DNA from: Thiocapsa sp.
GTDB taxonomy: Bacteria > Pseudomonadota > Gammaproteobacteria > Chromatiales > Chromatiaceae
Length of the DNA: 33,531 nucleotides
Direction of reading: 5' to 3'
NCBI RefSeq assembly: GCF_022340925.1
Contig: NZ_JAJDNA010000135.1
Span: 1 to 33,531, forward strand
The position numbers and the translations under genes are program-made. The first letter of the stretch is position 1, and each line of letters begins with the position of its first letter. The notes beneath the pieces were generated by a model. The model saw only the letters and a list, made by a program, of their open reading frames with translations. It had not been told where the DNA came from and searched no databases. Shown in pieces: positions 7,669-16,627 of this stretch.

Positions 7669-9839
7669 AGCGCCGTGCTCCGCTCACGCCGGCGCGCCAA
7701 CCAGAGTGCAGGCAGAACCAACAGGAGGAGGAGTCCGGCGAGCACCCACAGTGGCCAGAGCACCGGCTGGTTCCAGTCATGGCGAAGCTGCCGGCGCAGA
7801 TCCGGGTCGATTCGCCGGTACTTCAGGGTATTGTTGGCCATCTGATTCGGATTGGCGTTGTACATCCATTGGTGGTGCAGGCTGAAGGCCTTGGGATTGA
7901 AGCCCCAGATCCAAGGTGCGTCGATACGCGCGATCTCGACCATACGGTCGATCGCCGCCTGGCGCTCGGGTCCATCGTCCATGAAGCGCATCTCATTGAA
8001 CAGACGGTCAAACTCCGGGTTGGAATAGTTCGCCGCATTCTCACCCTGATGCTCGACCTTGCCATTGGGTCCGTAGAGAAGGAACAAAAAGTTCTCCGGA
8101 TCCGGATAATCCGCGTTCCAGCCCCACATGAAGACCTGGCCGGTTCCGTTGCGCACCTTCTCCTGGAAACGGTTGTAGTCGGTCGAGCGAATCACCAGCT
8201 CGATGCCGAGTTTTGCGAATTGTTTACGGATCCAGCTCAAACGGGCGCGGTCGTCCGGACCGGTGGCGACGGCCTCGTAGTTGATGCTGAGGGCGCGCCC
8301 GGTGGTCTGATCCCGGCCTCCCGGGTAGCCCGCCTGCTCCATCAGGACCCTGGCCTCATCGAGACCACGACGGACCGCTCGGCCGTCGACCCATTCAAAG
8401 ACGAAGGGATTGATCCCCGCCTCCCCTTCGCGGTGGCCGAAGATCCCCGGCGGAATGGGCCCTTGCGCGACGAGCCCCCGCCCGTTGGTGAAGATGGAAA
8501 TGAACTCCTCGAAATCCACGGCGATCGAGATGGCCCGTCGCAACAGGCGGGCCCGCTCGGAGTTGCCGCCGACCACCGGGTCCAACATATTGAACCCCAT
8601 GTAGAAGACGGACGGCTCGATCGACGTCAGCAGGGAAATGCCGCGGTCGCGCATCGAGTCGGTCAGGATCGGGTTGCCCTCCGAGTCGATCTGGACCGCC
8701 TGATCGAAGGCGTCGGAGGAGATCCCCGAGCTGTCGTAATAACCCTGCAGGAACTTGTTCCATCTCGGGATGTTTTCCTTTTCGAGACCGTAGACGGCGC
8801 GGTCGATGAATGGCATCGCCCTGCCGGCATCGGCGAGGATTCCGGAGGACGCGTCTCCGGGCATCCCCTCGCTCGGATAGGGCTCGGCGCGGAAATTCGG
8901 GTTGCGCTCTAGCACCATTCGGAGATTCGGATTGTTCTCGCCGAGCATGAAGGGACCCGTCCCGACCGGATACCAATCCAGCATGATGTTGCGCTCCCGC
9001 AGACCCGGCTGGGCGTAGAAGACGTCCGCCTCCCAGGGCATTGGTGCGAAAAAGGGCATCGCCAGCCAATAGGCGAACTGCGGATATTTCCCTTTCACAC
9101 TGATGCGGTAGCTGTACCGGTCCAGGGCTTCGACACCCTCGATGGTGGCCTTGCGCAGGCGCTCGACACGCCGCAGCGGATCCGCCTCGGGCGCCGCCTC
9201 GAGCCTGTCAGCGAGCTCCCGAAACCCGACGATGTGCTTCTGCATGACACCGGCGATCGGAGAGTGGGACCAGGGTGCAGCCAGGCGTTTGATCTGGTGA
9301 ACATAATCTTCCGCACACATCTCGCGCGTCCCGGTCTGCGCGAAGTCGGCGAGCCGATTCACGTCACCCAGGTCACGCGGCGTGAGGTCATGATAGCGGT
9401 AGCTGCCGTCGTCGCCTTTCGCGAAAGCCGGATGGGGCTGGTAGCGGATCCCCGGGAGGATTCGAATCAGGTAATCGCTGCGATGGATCGACTCTGCCGG
9501 GGCATCCGCGGGGAGGGCTTGACCGTCGGCGTCGAAATAGCGTGGCTCGGGCACTTCCCGCGCCGTCAGCGGCACGAGTCGGTAGGGCCGCAATAGAAAG
9601 TGGTATTGAAGCGGGGGCTCGTAGATCTGCGCCAGGAACGCATACTCGTCCGCGCTGTAGGAGCGAGCGGGGTCCAGGTGCTTTGGCCGATCGGCGAACG
9701 AGCTGTACAGGGTTGTACTCGTCTCATCCGCCCCCCGGTAGGGATTGTTCCATGGCACCTCGCCACACCCAGCCAGCAGGAACGCAAGCAGTGCCAGTGC
9801 GGGAAAACGCCAAGCTTGGCTCAGTTGGATTGACCGCAC
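7665..9839 (-). CDS. Peptide-binding lipoprotein of the ABC transporter (SBP family 5) with C-terminal membrane anchor
   Basis: This 724-residue family 5 solute-binding protein delivers peptides to the YejB/YejE-like permeases. It starts with a lipoprotein signal, RFPALALLAFLLAGC, with lipidated Cys25. The family 5 body follows (for example SIEPSVFYMGFNMLDPVVGG, AISIAVDFEEFISIF, and the late DYPDPENFLFLLYG). Unusually, the C-terminus carries one strong membrane helix (PLWVLAGLLLLLVLPALWLA, near 694-715) followed by RRRER, which predicts an inner-membrane anchor with a cytoplasmic tail. E. coli YejA is about 604 residues and soluble. The start is GTG 9839, with GAAAGG about 7 nt upstream. It is the first gene of the four-gene operon and is divergent from fabI. 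I give no symbol because the sequence looks distant from YejA. Confidence 0.92.
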   Translation of the reverse strand: MRSIQLSQAWRFPALALLAFLLAGCGEVPWNNPYRGADETSTTLYSSFADRPKHLDPARSYSADEYAFLAQIYEPPLQYHFLLRPYRLVPLTAREVPEPRYFDADGQALPADAPAESIHRSDYLIRILPGIRYQPHPAFAKGDDGSYRYHDLTPRDLGDVNRLADFAQTGTREMCAEDYVHQIKRLAAPWSHSPIAGVMQKHIVGFRELADRLEAAPEADPLRRVERLRKATIEGVEALDRYSYRISVKGKYPQFAYWLAMPFFAPMPWEADVFYAQPGLRERNIMLDWYPVGTGPFMLGENNPNLRMVLERNPNFRAEPYPSEGMPGDASSGILADAGRAMPFIDRAVYGLEKENIPRWNKFLQGYYDSSGISSDAFDQAVQIDSEGNPILTDSMRDRGISLLTSIEPSVFYMGFNMLDPVVGGNSERARLLRRAISIAVDFEEFISIFTNGRGLVAQGPIPPGIFGHREGEAGINPFVFEWVDGRAVRRGLDEARVLMEQAGYPGGRDQTTGRALSINYEAVATGPDDRARLSWIRKQFAKLGIELVIRSTDYNRFQEKVRNGTGQVFMWGWNADYPDPENFLFLLYGPNGKVEHQGENAANYSNPEFDRLFNEMRFMDDGPERQAAIDRMVEIARIDAPWIWGFNPKAFSLHHQWMYNANPNQMANNTLKYRRIDPDLRRQLRHDWNQPVLWPLWVLAGLLLLLVLPALWLARRRERSTAL

Positions 9840-9848
9840 GCCTTAACC

Positions 9849-9877
9849 TTTCACCGATAACCGAGTTTCTGTAATGT
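9849..9877 (+). promoter_or_regulatory. Candidate sigma-70 promoter for fabI
   Basis: TTTCAC at 9849-9854 and TAATGT at 9872-9877 are separated by 17 bp in the fabI/transporter divergent region. They would give a leader of roughly 150 nt. A small GACGAC/GTCGTC hairpin (9982-9999) lies in that leader, upstream of the GAGGT ribosome binding site. The assignment is by motif match only. Confidence 0.4.
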
Positions 9878-10033
9878 TAGCCGCGCGCGCCGCGTCTGAG
9901 ACGGCAACTGCACCGGCCCTGTGAGATCAGGCCGAAGGCTGATCCATCAAGGGTCGATGGAAGTCAGCACCACACGGATTCGACGACACACGCGTCGTCA
10001 GCGCCACCAACTCAGAGGTAGAGACATCGAGCC

Positions 10034-10810
10034 ATGGGATTCCTAAGCGGAAAGAAGATCCTCATCACGGGCGTCGCAAGCAACAGATCCATCGCCTGGG
10101 GTTGCGCGCAGGCCATGCACCGCGAGGGTGCCGAGATCGCCTTAACCTACCAGAACGACAAGCTCAGATCCCGCGTCGAAGAGATGGCGAGCAAATGCGG
10201 CTCCGATCTGACACTCCCGCTGGACGTCGGCAGTGACAGCGACATCCAGGCCCTGTTCGACTCACTGGGCGAGCGCTGGGACGGATTGGACGCCATCGTC
10301 CACTCGGTCGCCTTCGCGCCGCGAGACCAGCTCGAGGGCGACTACGTGGACAGCGTGACGCGCGACGGGTTCGCGACGGCGCACGATATCAGCTCCTACA
10401 GCTTCGCGGCCCTCGCGAAGGCGGGCCGGCGCCTCATGCACGGGCGAAGCGGCGCCCTGGTGACCATGACGTACCTGGGCGCGGTGCGGGCGGTTCCCAA
10501 TTACAACGTGATGGGGGTCGCGAAGGCGAGTCTCGAGGCGAACATGCGCTACCTGGCGGCGTCCCTGGGACCGCAGGGGACGCGTGTCAACGCCATCTCC
10601 GCCGGACCGATCCGCACACTGGCCGCAGCCGGCATCTCCGATTTTCGCGACATGCTGAAGACAGTCGAGGAACGAACCCCGCTGCGTCGCAACGTCCGCA
10701 TCGAGGAGGTCGGGAATGCCGCGGCCTTCCTGTGCTCGGACCTCGCGAGCGGTATCACGGGCGATGTCTTGTATGTGGACACCGGCTACCACATCCTCGG
10801 CATGGGCTGA
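10034..10810 (+). CDS. fabI: Enoyl-[acyl-carrier-protein] reductase (NADH), FabI
   Basis: FabI reduces the trans-2-enoyl-ACP double bond, the last step of each fatty-acid elongation cycle, in the cytoplasm. The 258-residue protein has the divergent SDR fold of FabI: a nucleotide loop with [11 protein letters not shown] (13-23), [17 protein letters not shown] (90-106), and the catalytic triad Tyr147, Tyr157 and Lys164 (matching E. coli Tyr146, Tyr156, Lys163) within [34 protein letters not shown] forms the substrate-binding loop. It is the target of triclosan and isoniazid-type inhibitors in other bacteria. The start is ATG 10034, with GAGGTAGAGA about 14 nt upstream. It is monocistronic and convergent with ppiD. 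Length and residues are normal. Confidence 0.98.
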   Translation: MGFLSGKKILITGVASNRSIAWGCAQAMHREGAEIALTYQNDKLRSRVEEMASKCGSDLTLPLDVGSDSDIQALFDSLGERWDGLDAIVHSVAFAPRDQLEGDYVDSVTRDGFATAHDISSYSFAALAKAGRRLMHGRSGALVTMTYLGAVRAVPNYNVMGVAKASLEANMRYLAASLGPQGTRVNAISAGPIRTLAAAGISDFRDMLKTVEERTPLRRNVRIEEVGNAAAFLCSDLASGITGDVLYVDTGYHILGMG

Positions 10811-11025
10811 GCCCTCGACCACCCGCCGATTGCCCCCGAGAACATCGCGAGTGCGGACCACCGATGGATCAAACAAAGCGCCGGCCAGCGGATCGGAGGA
10901 ATGGCGCAGCTAGGCCCCGATCCGCACGCTCAGAGACCGCCGGCTCGGGAGACGCTGATCGATCGGCATGTCCCGCGGGGCAGGATTCCCCGCCATTTTC
11001 GAAAGCCGAAGCGTCTGAAGCTGAA

Positions 11026-11056
11026 GGAGCTGGGAAACTGCGTTTTTTCCAGCTCC
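11026..11056 (+). terminator. Hairpin between convergent fabI and ppiD
   Basis: GGAGCTGG at 11026-11033 pairs perfectly with CCAGCTCC at 11049-11056. Inside, GAAA can extend the stem against the TTTTTT run, leaving a small loop. On the minus strand the 3' arm is not followed by a T run. It lies between two converging genes and probably ends transcription from one or both. Confidence 0.5.
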
Positions 11057-11103
11057 GCGCCGATTATTGGCCGGGAGGGCCGATCAATCAGCTTCTCCCT
11101 AGA
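11057..11103 (-). repeat. Gene-end repeat, copy C, starting at the ppiD stop codon
   Basis: Read on the minus strand from the TAG stop of ppiD (11101-11099) it gives TAGGGAGAAGCTGATTGATC, then GGCCCTCCCGGCCAATAATC. The second half shares CCCGGCCAATAATC, and GATCGGC before it, with the copy after pgm (31319-31361). It sits directly beside a hairpin, as the pgm copy does. Confidence 0.6.
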
Positions 11104-13021
11104 GATCCGGGCCGGACTTGACGGGACGACGCTCGACCTTTGCTCGCCGCTCGATGTCCCCGAGCATGGCCTCATAAGCCTGACGGCCCAACAGCTGGGC
11201 CAACACCTCGGCGCCGGGCGAGGAGCCATCCGCGTCTGCCTGACTCACTTCGCCGTCCTCGACGCCCGTGATCTGAACCACGGCGACGTCGCCGTTGTCC
11301 AGCATCGCCGTGCCGACGCTGGGAACGCCAGCCTCGGGGGGCGGGAGCCTGAAGGCGAGGTCTCGAACGGGGGCCGGCACGCTGGGAAGATCGCGACCGA
11401 CGAAACCCGGCGCCTCGACCGCCTCGTCGGGAACGGCCTCTGACCAGGGCACACCCTGACGCAGCTGCTCAGCCGCGGTTTCAGCCGCTTCCAGTGTCGC
11501 CTGACGTGCGCGCTCGAGACGCAGCTCAGCGACAATCTCGTCGCGCACCTCGTTGAGAGGCTTGGTGGCAGCCACGCGATGGTCGGCAACACGAAGGACG
11601 ATCGCGCGCAGGACCTCGGGTTCCGGCTCAATAAGGTCGCTATTGGCGCGACCGACGAGGACATCCTCGCTGAAGGCGGCACCGATGACACGCGGGGTCC
11701 CCAGAATGCCTTCGCCGCCGTCGCGCCCTACCCAGTCGCTGTGCTGGATCCGGAGCCCGAGCGCGTCCGCTGCAGGCTCCAGACTATCCGGCGACTCGTA
11801 GGCCAGGTTCGCGAGCCTTTCCCCGAGGTCATAGTACAGCGACTCGGCGCGCTGCCTCGACAGCTCGGCGCGAAGCTCCGCCTTGACCTCGTCGAAGGGT
11901 TTCGTCTGACCCGGGACAATTTCGGTGACTTCGATGAGATGGTAGCCGAAGCGCGTACGAACCGGCTCGCTGACCTCGCCCACGGAAAGCCCAAACGCCA
12001 CCCGGTCGAACTCCGGGTCCATCATCCCCTTCTCAATGGTCCCGAGTGAGCCGCCCTGGCTTGCACTGCTCGGATCCTGGGACTCCCTTTCCGCGACATC
12101 GGCAAACTGCTCGCCGGCGATGATCCGATCACGAATCGTCTGAACCCGCGTCAGCACGCTGTCCGCAGCGGCTTCGTCGGCGTCTTGAGGCACGGACAGG
12201 AGCAGATGACGCACGTTTCGTCGCTCGGGCTGGCCGAAGCGGGTTTGATCGGCTTCATAGGTCCGACGCACCTCCTCCTCGGAGATCTCCACCCCCTTGG
12301 CGAGCTCGGCAACGTCCAGGACCAGATAGTCCAATTTCACCATCTCTGGGTTCTGGAAACGCGCCGTGTTAGCCGCGTAATATGCCTCGATCTCCTCCTC
12401 CTCGACGGGGGCATCACTAAGGTAGTCAGCGGCCTGGACCCGGGCGTACACAAGCTCACGCCGCTGGCCGATTAGGCGCTGGTAGTCGTCAAGCTCCTTG
12501 CGCGTGACCAGCTCGCTGCCGACGACCGCCCTGAGCAACTGTTGCCCGACGAGCTCCTGACGCAACCGGCCCTCGAATTGCGCAGGCGACAGGCCCTGAA
12601 TCTGCAGGAGCCGTTCGTATGCCTCTCGATCGAAGCGCCCGTCACGCTGAAAGGCGGGCTCGGAGAGGATCTGAATGCGGATCTCCTCGTCCGACACCCG
12701 CATGCCGATCCGGTTGGACGCCTCCAACAGGAGCGTCCGCCGAATCATGTCGTTCAGAACCTCGGAGCGAAGCCGACCCTCGTCGAAGGCCGCCGGGTCG
12801 TACGCTGCGCCCAGGCGTTCGCGAAGCTCGATGCGCGCCTCCTGGACGCGGCGATCAAGGTCGCGCTCGGAAATCTCGATCCCGTTGACCTTGGCGATGA
12901 CGGGCTCGCCGCCGACCCCCAGGTAAGATTGGATTCCCCAGAGGGCGAATGGAATGCTGATGAGAATGACGATCACCCAGGCGATCCAGCCTTGGGCACG
13001 TTCCCGGATGGCTTGAAGCAT
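11099..13021 (-). CDS. ppiD: Periplasmic folding chaperone PpiD (SurA-N / parvulin domains)
   Basis: PpiD is anchored in the inner membrane near the SecYEG exit and helps newly translocated proteins fold. The 640-residue protein has a short cytoplasmic N-terminus (MLQAIRERAQG), one membrane helix (about 12-30, WIAWVIVILISIPFALWGI), a SurA-N-like chaperone region (about 35-190), and a parvulin-type PPIC domain near 265-368 (RRNVRHLLLSV, FADVAERESQDPSSASQGGS and EPVRTRFGYHLIEVTE). A second helical chaperone region follows. E. coli PpiD has 623 residues. The start is ATG 13021. Position next to hupB and lon is the ancestral gammaproteobacterial order. The TAG stop opens a repeated element shared with yejF and pgm. 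Confidence 0.96.
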   Translation of the reverse strand: MLQAIRERAQGWIAWVIVILISIPFALWGIQSYLGVGGEPVIAKVNGIEISERDLDRRVQEARIELRERLGAAYDPAAFDEGRLRSEVLNDMIRRTLLLEASNRIGMRVSDEEIRIQILSEPAFQRDGRFDREAYERLLQIQGLSPAQFEGRLRQELVGQQLLRAVVGSELVTRKELDDYQRLIGQRRELVYARVQAADYLSDAPVEEEEIEAYYAANTARFQNPEMVKLDYLVLDVAELAKGVEISEEEVRRTYEADQTRFGQPERRNVRHLLLSVPQDADEAAADSVLTRVQTIRDRIIAGEQFADVAERESQDPSSASQGGSLGTIEKGMMDPEFDRVAFGLSVGEVSEPVRTRFGYHLIEVTEIVPGQTKPFDEVKAELRAELSRQRAESLYYDLGERLANLAYESPDSLEPAADALGLRIQHSDWVGRDGGEGILGTPRVIGAAFSEDVLVGRANSDLIEPEPEVLRAIVLRVADHRVAATKPLNEVRDEIVAELRLERARQATLEAAETAAEQLRQGVPWSEAVPDEAVEAPGFVGRDLPSVPAPVRDLAFRLPPPEAGVPSVGTAMLDNGDVAVVQITGVEDGEVSQADADGSSPGAEVLAQLLGRQAYEAMLGDIERRAKVERRPVKSGPDL

Positions 13022-13098
13022 GTCTGTAAGGGCCGCTGACGAATGGAAGCGGGGCGCGGATTGGGGACACCTCCCGGTGTGTCCCCAACATCTGAAGA

Positions 13099-13175
13099 TG
13101 GCGGAGCGGACGGGGCTCGAACCCGCGACCCCCGGCGTGACAGGCCGGTATTCTAACCAACTGAACTACCGCTCC
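13099..13175 (-). tRNA. tRNA-Asp (GUC)
   Basis: The minus strand gives a complete 77-nt cloverleaf: acceptor GGAGCGG/CCGCTCC with encoded CCA, D-arm AGTTCAGTTGGTTAGA, anticodon stem CCGGC/GCCGG around loop CTGTCAC with anticodon GTC, and T-arm with GGTTCGA. It sits 77 bp upstream of ppiD and 9 bp downstream of tRNA-Val, so the two are probably co-transcribed. Confidence 0.98.
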
Positions 13176-13184
13176 GAGAAGCCT

Positions 13185-13260
13185 TGGTGGGTGCTGCAGG
13201 GATCGAACCTGCGACCCTCGCCTTGTAAGGGCGATGCTCTCCCAGCTGAGCTAAGCACCC
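13185..13260 (-). tRNA. tRNA-Val (UAC)
   Basis: The minus strand gives a complete 76-nt tRNA: acceptor GGGTGCT/AGCACCC with encoded CCA, D-arm TAGCTCAGCTGGGAGAGCA, anticodon stem CGCCC/GGGCG region around CTTACAA with anticodon TAC, and T-arm GGTTCGATCC. It starts 13 bp after the hupB stop. Val-Asp tRNA genes at this position are common in gammaproteobacteria. Confidence 0.98.
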
Positions 13261-13273
13261 TCCGGGAGATCCG

Positions 13274-13546
13274 TTATTGTACGGCGTCTTTCAGGGCTTT
13301 ACCAGGCTTGAAAGAAGGACTCTTGGACGCCTTGATCTCGATCGCGGCTCCGGTCTGGGGGTTGCGTCCCGTGCGCGCGGCGCGCTCCTTCACCGCAAAG
13401 GTCCCGAAGCCGATCAGAGACACGGTGTCGCCTGACTTGAGTGCCACGGCGATCCCATCGGTCAAGGCGTCCAACGCCTTCGATGCAGCCGTCTTGGAGA
13501 TGTCTGCGGCATCCGCCATTTTTTCGATAAGCTCCGACTTATTCAT
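13274..13546 (-). CDS. hupB: DNA-binding protein HU-beta
   Basis: The 90-residue histone-like protein has the full HU fold. It shows [50 protein letters not shown] with the DNA-intercalating Pro of RNP in the beta-arm (60-66), and [20 protein letters not shown] dimers bend and compact DNA and assist replication and transcription. Synteny lon-hupB-tRNA-ppiD supports the beta subunit assignment. The start is ATG 13546, with AGGGGGAT just upstream, a strong ribosome binding site. A CATAAT hexamer about 40 nt upstream may be a -10 element, with no clear -35. Confidence 0.97.
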   Translation of the reverse strand: MNKSELIEKMADAADISKTAASKALDALTDGIAVALKSGDTVSLIGFGTFAVKERAARTGRNPQTGAAIEIKASKSPSFKPGKALKDAVQ

Positions 13547-13974
13547 CGATCCCCCTGTCTACTCATTAGATTATGGGCCATTGCCACAGACCACCACGGC
13601 GGCCGATCCTCACGACCAGTCGTCTATGCGGCTGAACCCTCCTTTCCACCAGCTTGGCTGATCTACGACGCATGCTAAAACGGAGTCCGCAATAGGGCAA
13701 CAGGCTTTTTCAGCTAGGAGGGTGCGGAAGCGCATCAGGTGTCGCGAGGGAGACAAATCGAGGCGCTACGCATGTGGCGGTGTCGCCCGACAAGGGGGAC
13801 GGATCCAACCGACCTTGGCAACGCGCCGCAATGCGGAGGGGGTGCGCGCCGAGTCGGGTGCGGTCTGAAATGCCGGGTATCGGTCGCGCTGGCTCTGGCG
13901 TCGGGATTCGCGGATCAGCAACGCGGCCCCTCCAAACAACCGGCGGGGGGGACCGTCACCTCAGCACAGATGCC
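13547..13974. other. Intergenic region between lon and hupB
   Basis: This 428-bp gap separates two minus-strand genes. It must hold the end of the lon transcript and the start of hupB. I see a possible -10 (CATAAT) close to hupB but no perfect terminator hairpin with a T run. The open frames across it (for example 13739-14530, +) run into the antisense strand of lon and have no recognisable domain. No tRNA or known RNA is apparent. Confidence 0.5.
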
Positions 13975-16437
13975 TCAGTGGTGCAGTCGCGCGCTCTGGT
14001 CACGAGCGGCATCGCTCGCCGTTTCGCGCGAATCCTCCTCCTCCGTCACCGGATCGTTCCCCTCGACCTTCTTGACTCCCGCTCGGGACGGTTGCTCGGT
14101 CAGCGCGATGTCCAGGACCTCGTCGATCCAACGCACCGGATGGATGTGGAGATGCTGCTTGATGTTCCGCGGGATCTCGGTGAGATCGCGCTCGTTCTCG
14201 AGCGGGATGATCACTGTCTCGATGCCACCGCGATGGGCGGCCAACAGCTTCTCCTTCAAACCCCCAATCGGCAACACCTCGCCCCGCAGCGTGATCTCGC
14301 CAGTCATGGCGACGCTCGAGCGAACCGGAATCTTGGTCAGAGCCGATACCAGCGCGGTGCACATCGCGACGCCGGCGCTCGGGCCGTCTTTGGGCGTGGC
14401 ACCCTCGGGCACATGGATATGCACGTCGACGGTGTTATGGAAATCCGCCGGGACGCCGAGTGCCTCGGCACGCGCCCGAACCACGGTCATGGCGGCTTGG
14501 ATGGACTCCTGCATCACATCACCCAGTTGACCCGTGTAGGTGAACTTGCCTTTGCCCGGAACCAGCGCCGACTCGATACGCAGCAGCTCGCCACCCACTT
14601 CCGTCCACGCGAGCCCTGTGACCTGCCCGATCTGGTCGCGCTCGTCGGCTCGACCATAGCGGAAGCGCTGCACCCCCAGATACTTCTCCAATGATTTCGC
14701 ACTGACGGTGGTCGCGGCATCGCGCTTCTTGAGCAGCACCTCCTTGACGACCTTGCGGCAGATCTTGGAGATCTCGCGCTCGAGATTGCGCACCCCTGCC
14801 TCACGCGTGTAGTGCCGGATGATGTCGCGCAAGGCGCTCTCGCGGATCACCAGCTCGCCTTCTTTGAGTCCATTGTTCTTCATCTGTTTTGGAAGCAGGT
14901 AACGCTCGGCGATCGCGACCTTCTCATCCTCGGTGTAACCCGAGAGGCGGATCACCTCCATGCGGTCCAGGAGGGCCGGGGGGATATTCAGGGTGTTGGC
15001 CGTGCCGACGAACATGACCTCGGAGAGGTCGAAATCCACCTCGAGGTAGTGATCGTTGAAGGTATGGTTCTGCTCAGGATCCAGCACCTCAAGCAGCGCG
15101 GAGGCCGGATCACCACGGAAGTCCATGGCCATCTTGTCGATCTCGTCGAGCAGGAAGAAGGCATTGCGCGAGCCGGCCTTCGACAGATTCTGGATGATCT
15201 TGCCGGGCAGAGCGCCGATGTAGGTGCGACGATGGCCGCGAATCTCCGCCTCGTCGCGGACTCCGCCAAGTGACATCCTCACGAACTTGCGGTTGGTCGC
15301 ACGGGCGATGGACTGACCGAGCGAGGTCTTTCCCACGCCGGGGGGGCCGACGAGACAGAGGATCGGTCCCTTGAGCTTGCGCACGCGCTGCTGCACCGCG
15401 AGATACTCGAGGATCCTCTCCTTGACCCGCTCGAGACCGTAGTGGTCATTGTCCAGGACCGCCTCGGCCACCTGGATGTCGTTGCGGATGCGGCTGCGCT
15501 TCTTCCACGGCACTGCCACCAGGGTGTCGATGTAATTGCGAACGACGGTCGCTTCTGCCGACATCGGCGACATCAGCTTGAGCTTGTTCAACTCGCCCTG
15601 CGCCTTGTTCTTGGCTTCGCGCGGCATTCCGGCGGCCTCGATGCGCTTGGCCAGATCCTCGATCTCGTTGGGCGCATCCTCGAGCTCACCAAGCTCCTTC
15701 TGGATCGCCTTCATCTGCTCGTTCAGATAATATTCGCGCTGGTTCTTCTCCATCTGGCGCTTCACGCGCCCGCGAATGCGTTTTTCCATCTGCAGGATGT
15801 CGTTCTCGGACTCCATCAGTCCCATCAGGTGCTCGAGCCGCGCCTGCACGTCGATCATCTCCAACACGCGCTGCTTTTCGTCGAGCTTCAACGACATGTG
15901 GGCCGCCATGGTGTCGGCCAGCCGGCCCGCCTCGTCGATGCTCGAAAGCGAGGTCAGGACCTCGGGCGGGACCTTCTTATTGAGCTTGACATACTGATCG
16001 AACAGCGTGACCGCCGAGCGCATGAGGACCTCCTCCTCGCGCTCGTCGACTTCCAGGGTCTCGGTCATCGGCTCGATGCTCGCCGAGAAGGACTCTTCCG
16101 TGGTCAAGAAGCGCTCGATTCGCGCGCGCTGATTGCCCTCGACGAGCACCTTGACGGTTCCATCGGGCAACTTGAGCAGCTGCAGGATGTTGGCGAGCGT
16201 GCCGATATCGTGCAGATCACTGACACCCGGGTCGTCCACATCGGCGCTCTTCTGGGCAATCAGCAGGATCTGCTTGTCGCTCGCCATGGCCGCGTCAAGC
16301 GCACGGATGGACTTGTCGCGGCCGACAAACAGCGGGATGACCATGTGTGGATAGACGACGACGTCCCGCAGCGGCAGGACAGGAACCTCTTGTTGCGTTC
16401 CGGACGCCGGGATGGATGATATCTGGTTCTTCGCCAT
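13975..16437 (-). CDS. lon: ATP-dependent protease Lon
   Basis: Lon is a cytoplasmic homohexameric AAA+ serine protease that removes misfolded proteins and specific regulators. The 820-residue protein has the substrate-binding N-domain ([20 protein letters not shown], about 18-37), coiled-coil region (about 195-290), Walker A GPPGVGKT (364-371), Walker B FFLLDEID (427-434), and the LonA protease domain with catalytic Ser687 in PKDGPSAG and Lys730 in [10 protein letters not shown]. The 43-residue spacing equals that of E. coli (Ser679, Lys722). Length is slightly above the 784 of E. coli because of an extended hydrophilic, Glu-rich C-terminal tail. The start ATG 16437 is followed by AKNQ; the ribosome binding site is weak. 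The clpX-lon gap contains a heat-shock-promoter-like motif. Confidence 0.98.
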   Translation of the reverse strand: MAKNQISSIPASGTQQEVPVLPLRDVVVYPHMVIPLFVGRDKSIRALDAAMASDKQILLIAQKSADVDDPGVSDLHDIGTLANILQLLKLPDGTVKVLVEGNQRARIERFLTTEESFSASIEPMTETLEVDEREEEVLMRSAVTLFDQYVKLNKKVPPEVLTSLSSIDEAGRLADTMAAHMSLKLDEKQRVLEMIDVQARLEHLMGLMESENDILQMEKRIRGRVKRQMEKNQREYYLNEQMKAIQKELGELEDAPNEIEDLAKRIEAAGMPREAKNKAQGELNKLKLMSPMSAEATVVRNYIDTLVAVPWKKRSRIRNDIQVAEAVLDNDHYGLERVKERILEYLAVQQRVRKLKGPILCLVGPPGVGKTSLGQSIARATNRKFVRMSLGGVRDEAEIRGHRRTYIGALPGKIIQNLSKAGSRNAFFLLDEIDKMAMDFRGDPASALLEVLDPEQNHTFNDHYLEVDFDLSEVMFVGTANTLNIPPALLDRMEVIRLSGYTEDEKVAIAERYLLPKQMKNNGLKEGELVIRESALRDIIRHYTREAGVRNLEREISKICRKVVKEVLLKKRDAATTVSAKSLEKYLGVQRFRYGRADERDQIGQVTGLAWTEVGGELLRIESALVPGKGKFTYTGQLGDVMQESIQAAMTVVRARAEALGVPADFHNTVDVHIHVPEGATPKDGPSAGVAMCTALVSALTKIPVRSSVAMTGEITLRGEVLPIGGLKEKLLAAHRGGIETVIIPLENERDLTEIPRNIKQHLHIHPVRWIDEVLDIALTEQPSRAGVKKVEGNDPVTEEEDSRETASDAARDQSARLHH

Positions 16438-16543
16438 GGAAACCCGTTCTCATGAAGTGTACGGCCTACGACGACCTCATCCGAGTGCAGTGCCGCAACC
16501 GCGGTGCACCCAGGAGCGCCGGTAGACTCTTTTGATCAGCTAG

Positions 16544-16571
16544 AAATCAGGGCGCCCAGTGCCGACTTCAA
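16544..16571 (-). promoter_or_regulatory. Candidate sigma-32 (heat-shock) promoter for lon
   Basis: On the minus strand GTTGAAG (around 16567-16571) is followed after 14 bp by CCCTGATTT (16552-16544). This resembles the sigma-32 pattern TTGAA plus CCCCATnT, and heat-shock control of lon is established in E. coli. The -10 match is imperfect. It lies about 110 nt upstream of the lon start. Confidence 0.35.
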
Positions 16572-16596
16572 CAAACTCTGAACTGGGCGGGGGCCA

Positions 16597-16611
16597 CGCG
16601 CGTGACGCGCG
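16597..16611 (-). terminator. GC-rich hairpin downstream of clpX
   Basis: CGCGCG at 16597-16602 and CGCGCG at 16606-16611 pair around TGA, 16 bp beyond the clpX stop. There is no T tract, so it may stabilise the mRNA end rather than terminate. Confidence 0.3.
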
Positions 16612-16627
16612 CGGTTTCGGACAATCT

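Noticed and set aside
7659..8912. A 417-codon plus-strand open frame opposite the binding-protein gene
   Set aside because: Antisense shadow with no domain or ribosome binding site.
13739..14530. Open frames crossing the lon-hupB gap
   Set aside because: They run into the antisense strand of lon and look non-coding.
15442..16419. A 325-codon open frame on the plus strand opposite lon
   Set aside because: Antisense to a clearly coding gene; its composition mirrors GC-rich codon bias and it has no recognisable domain.
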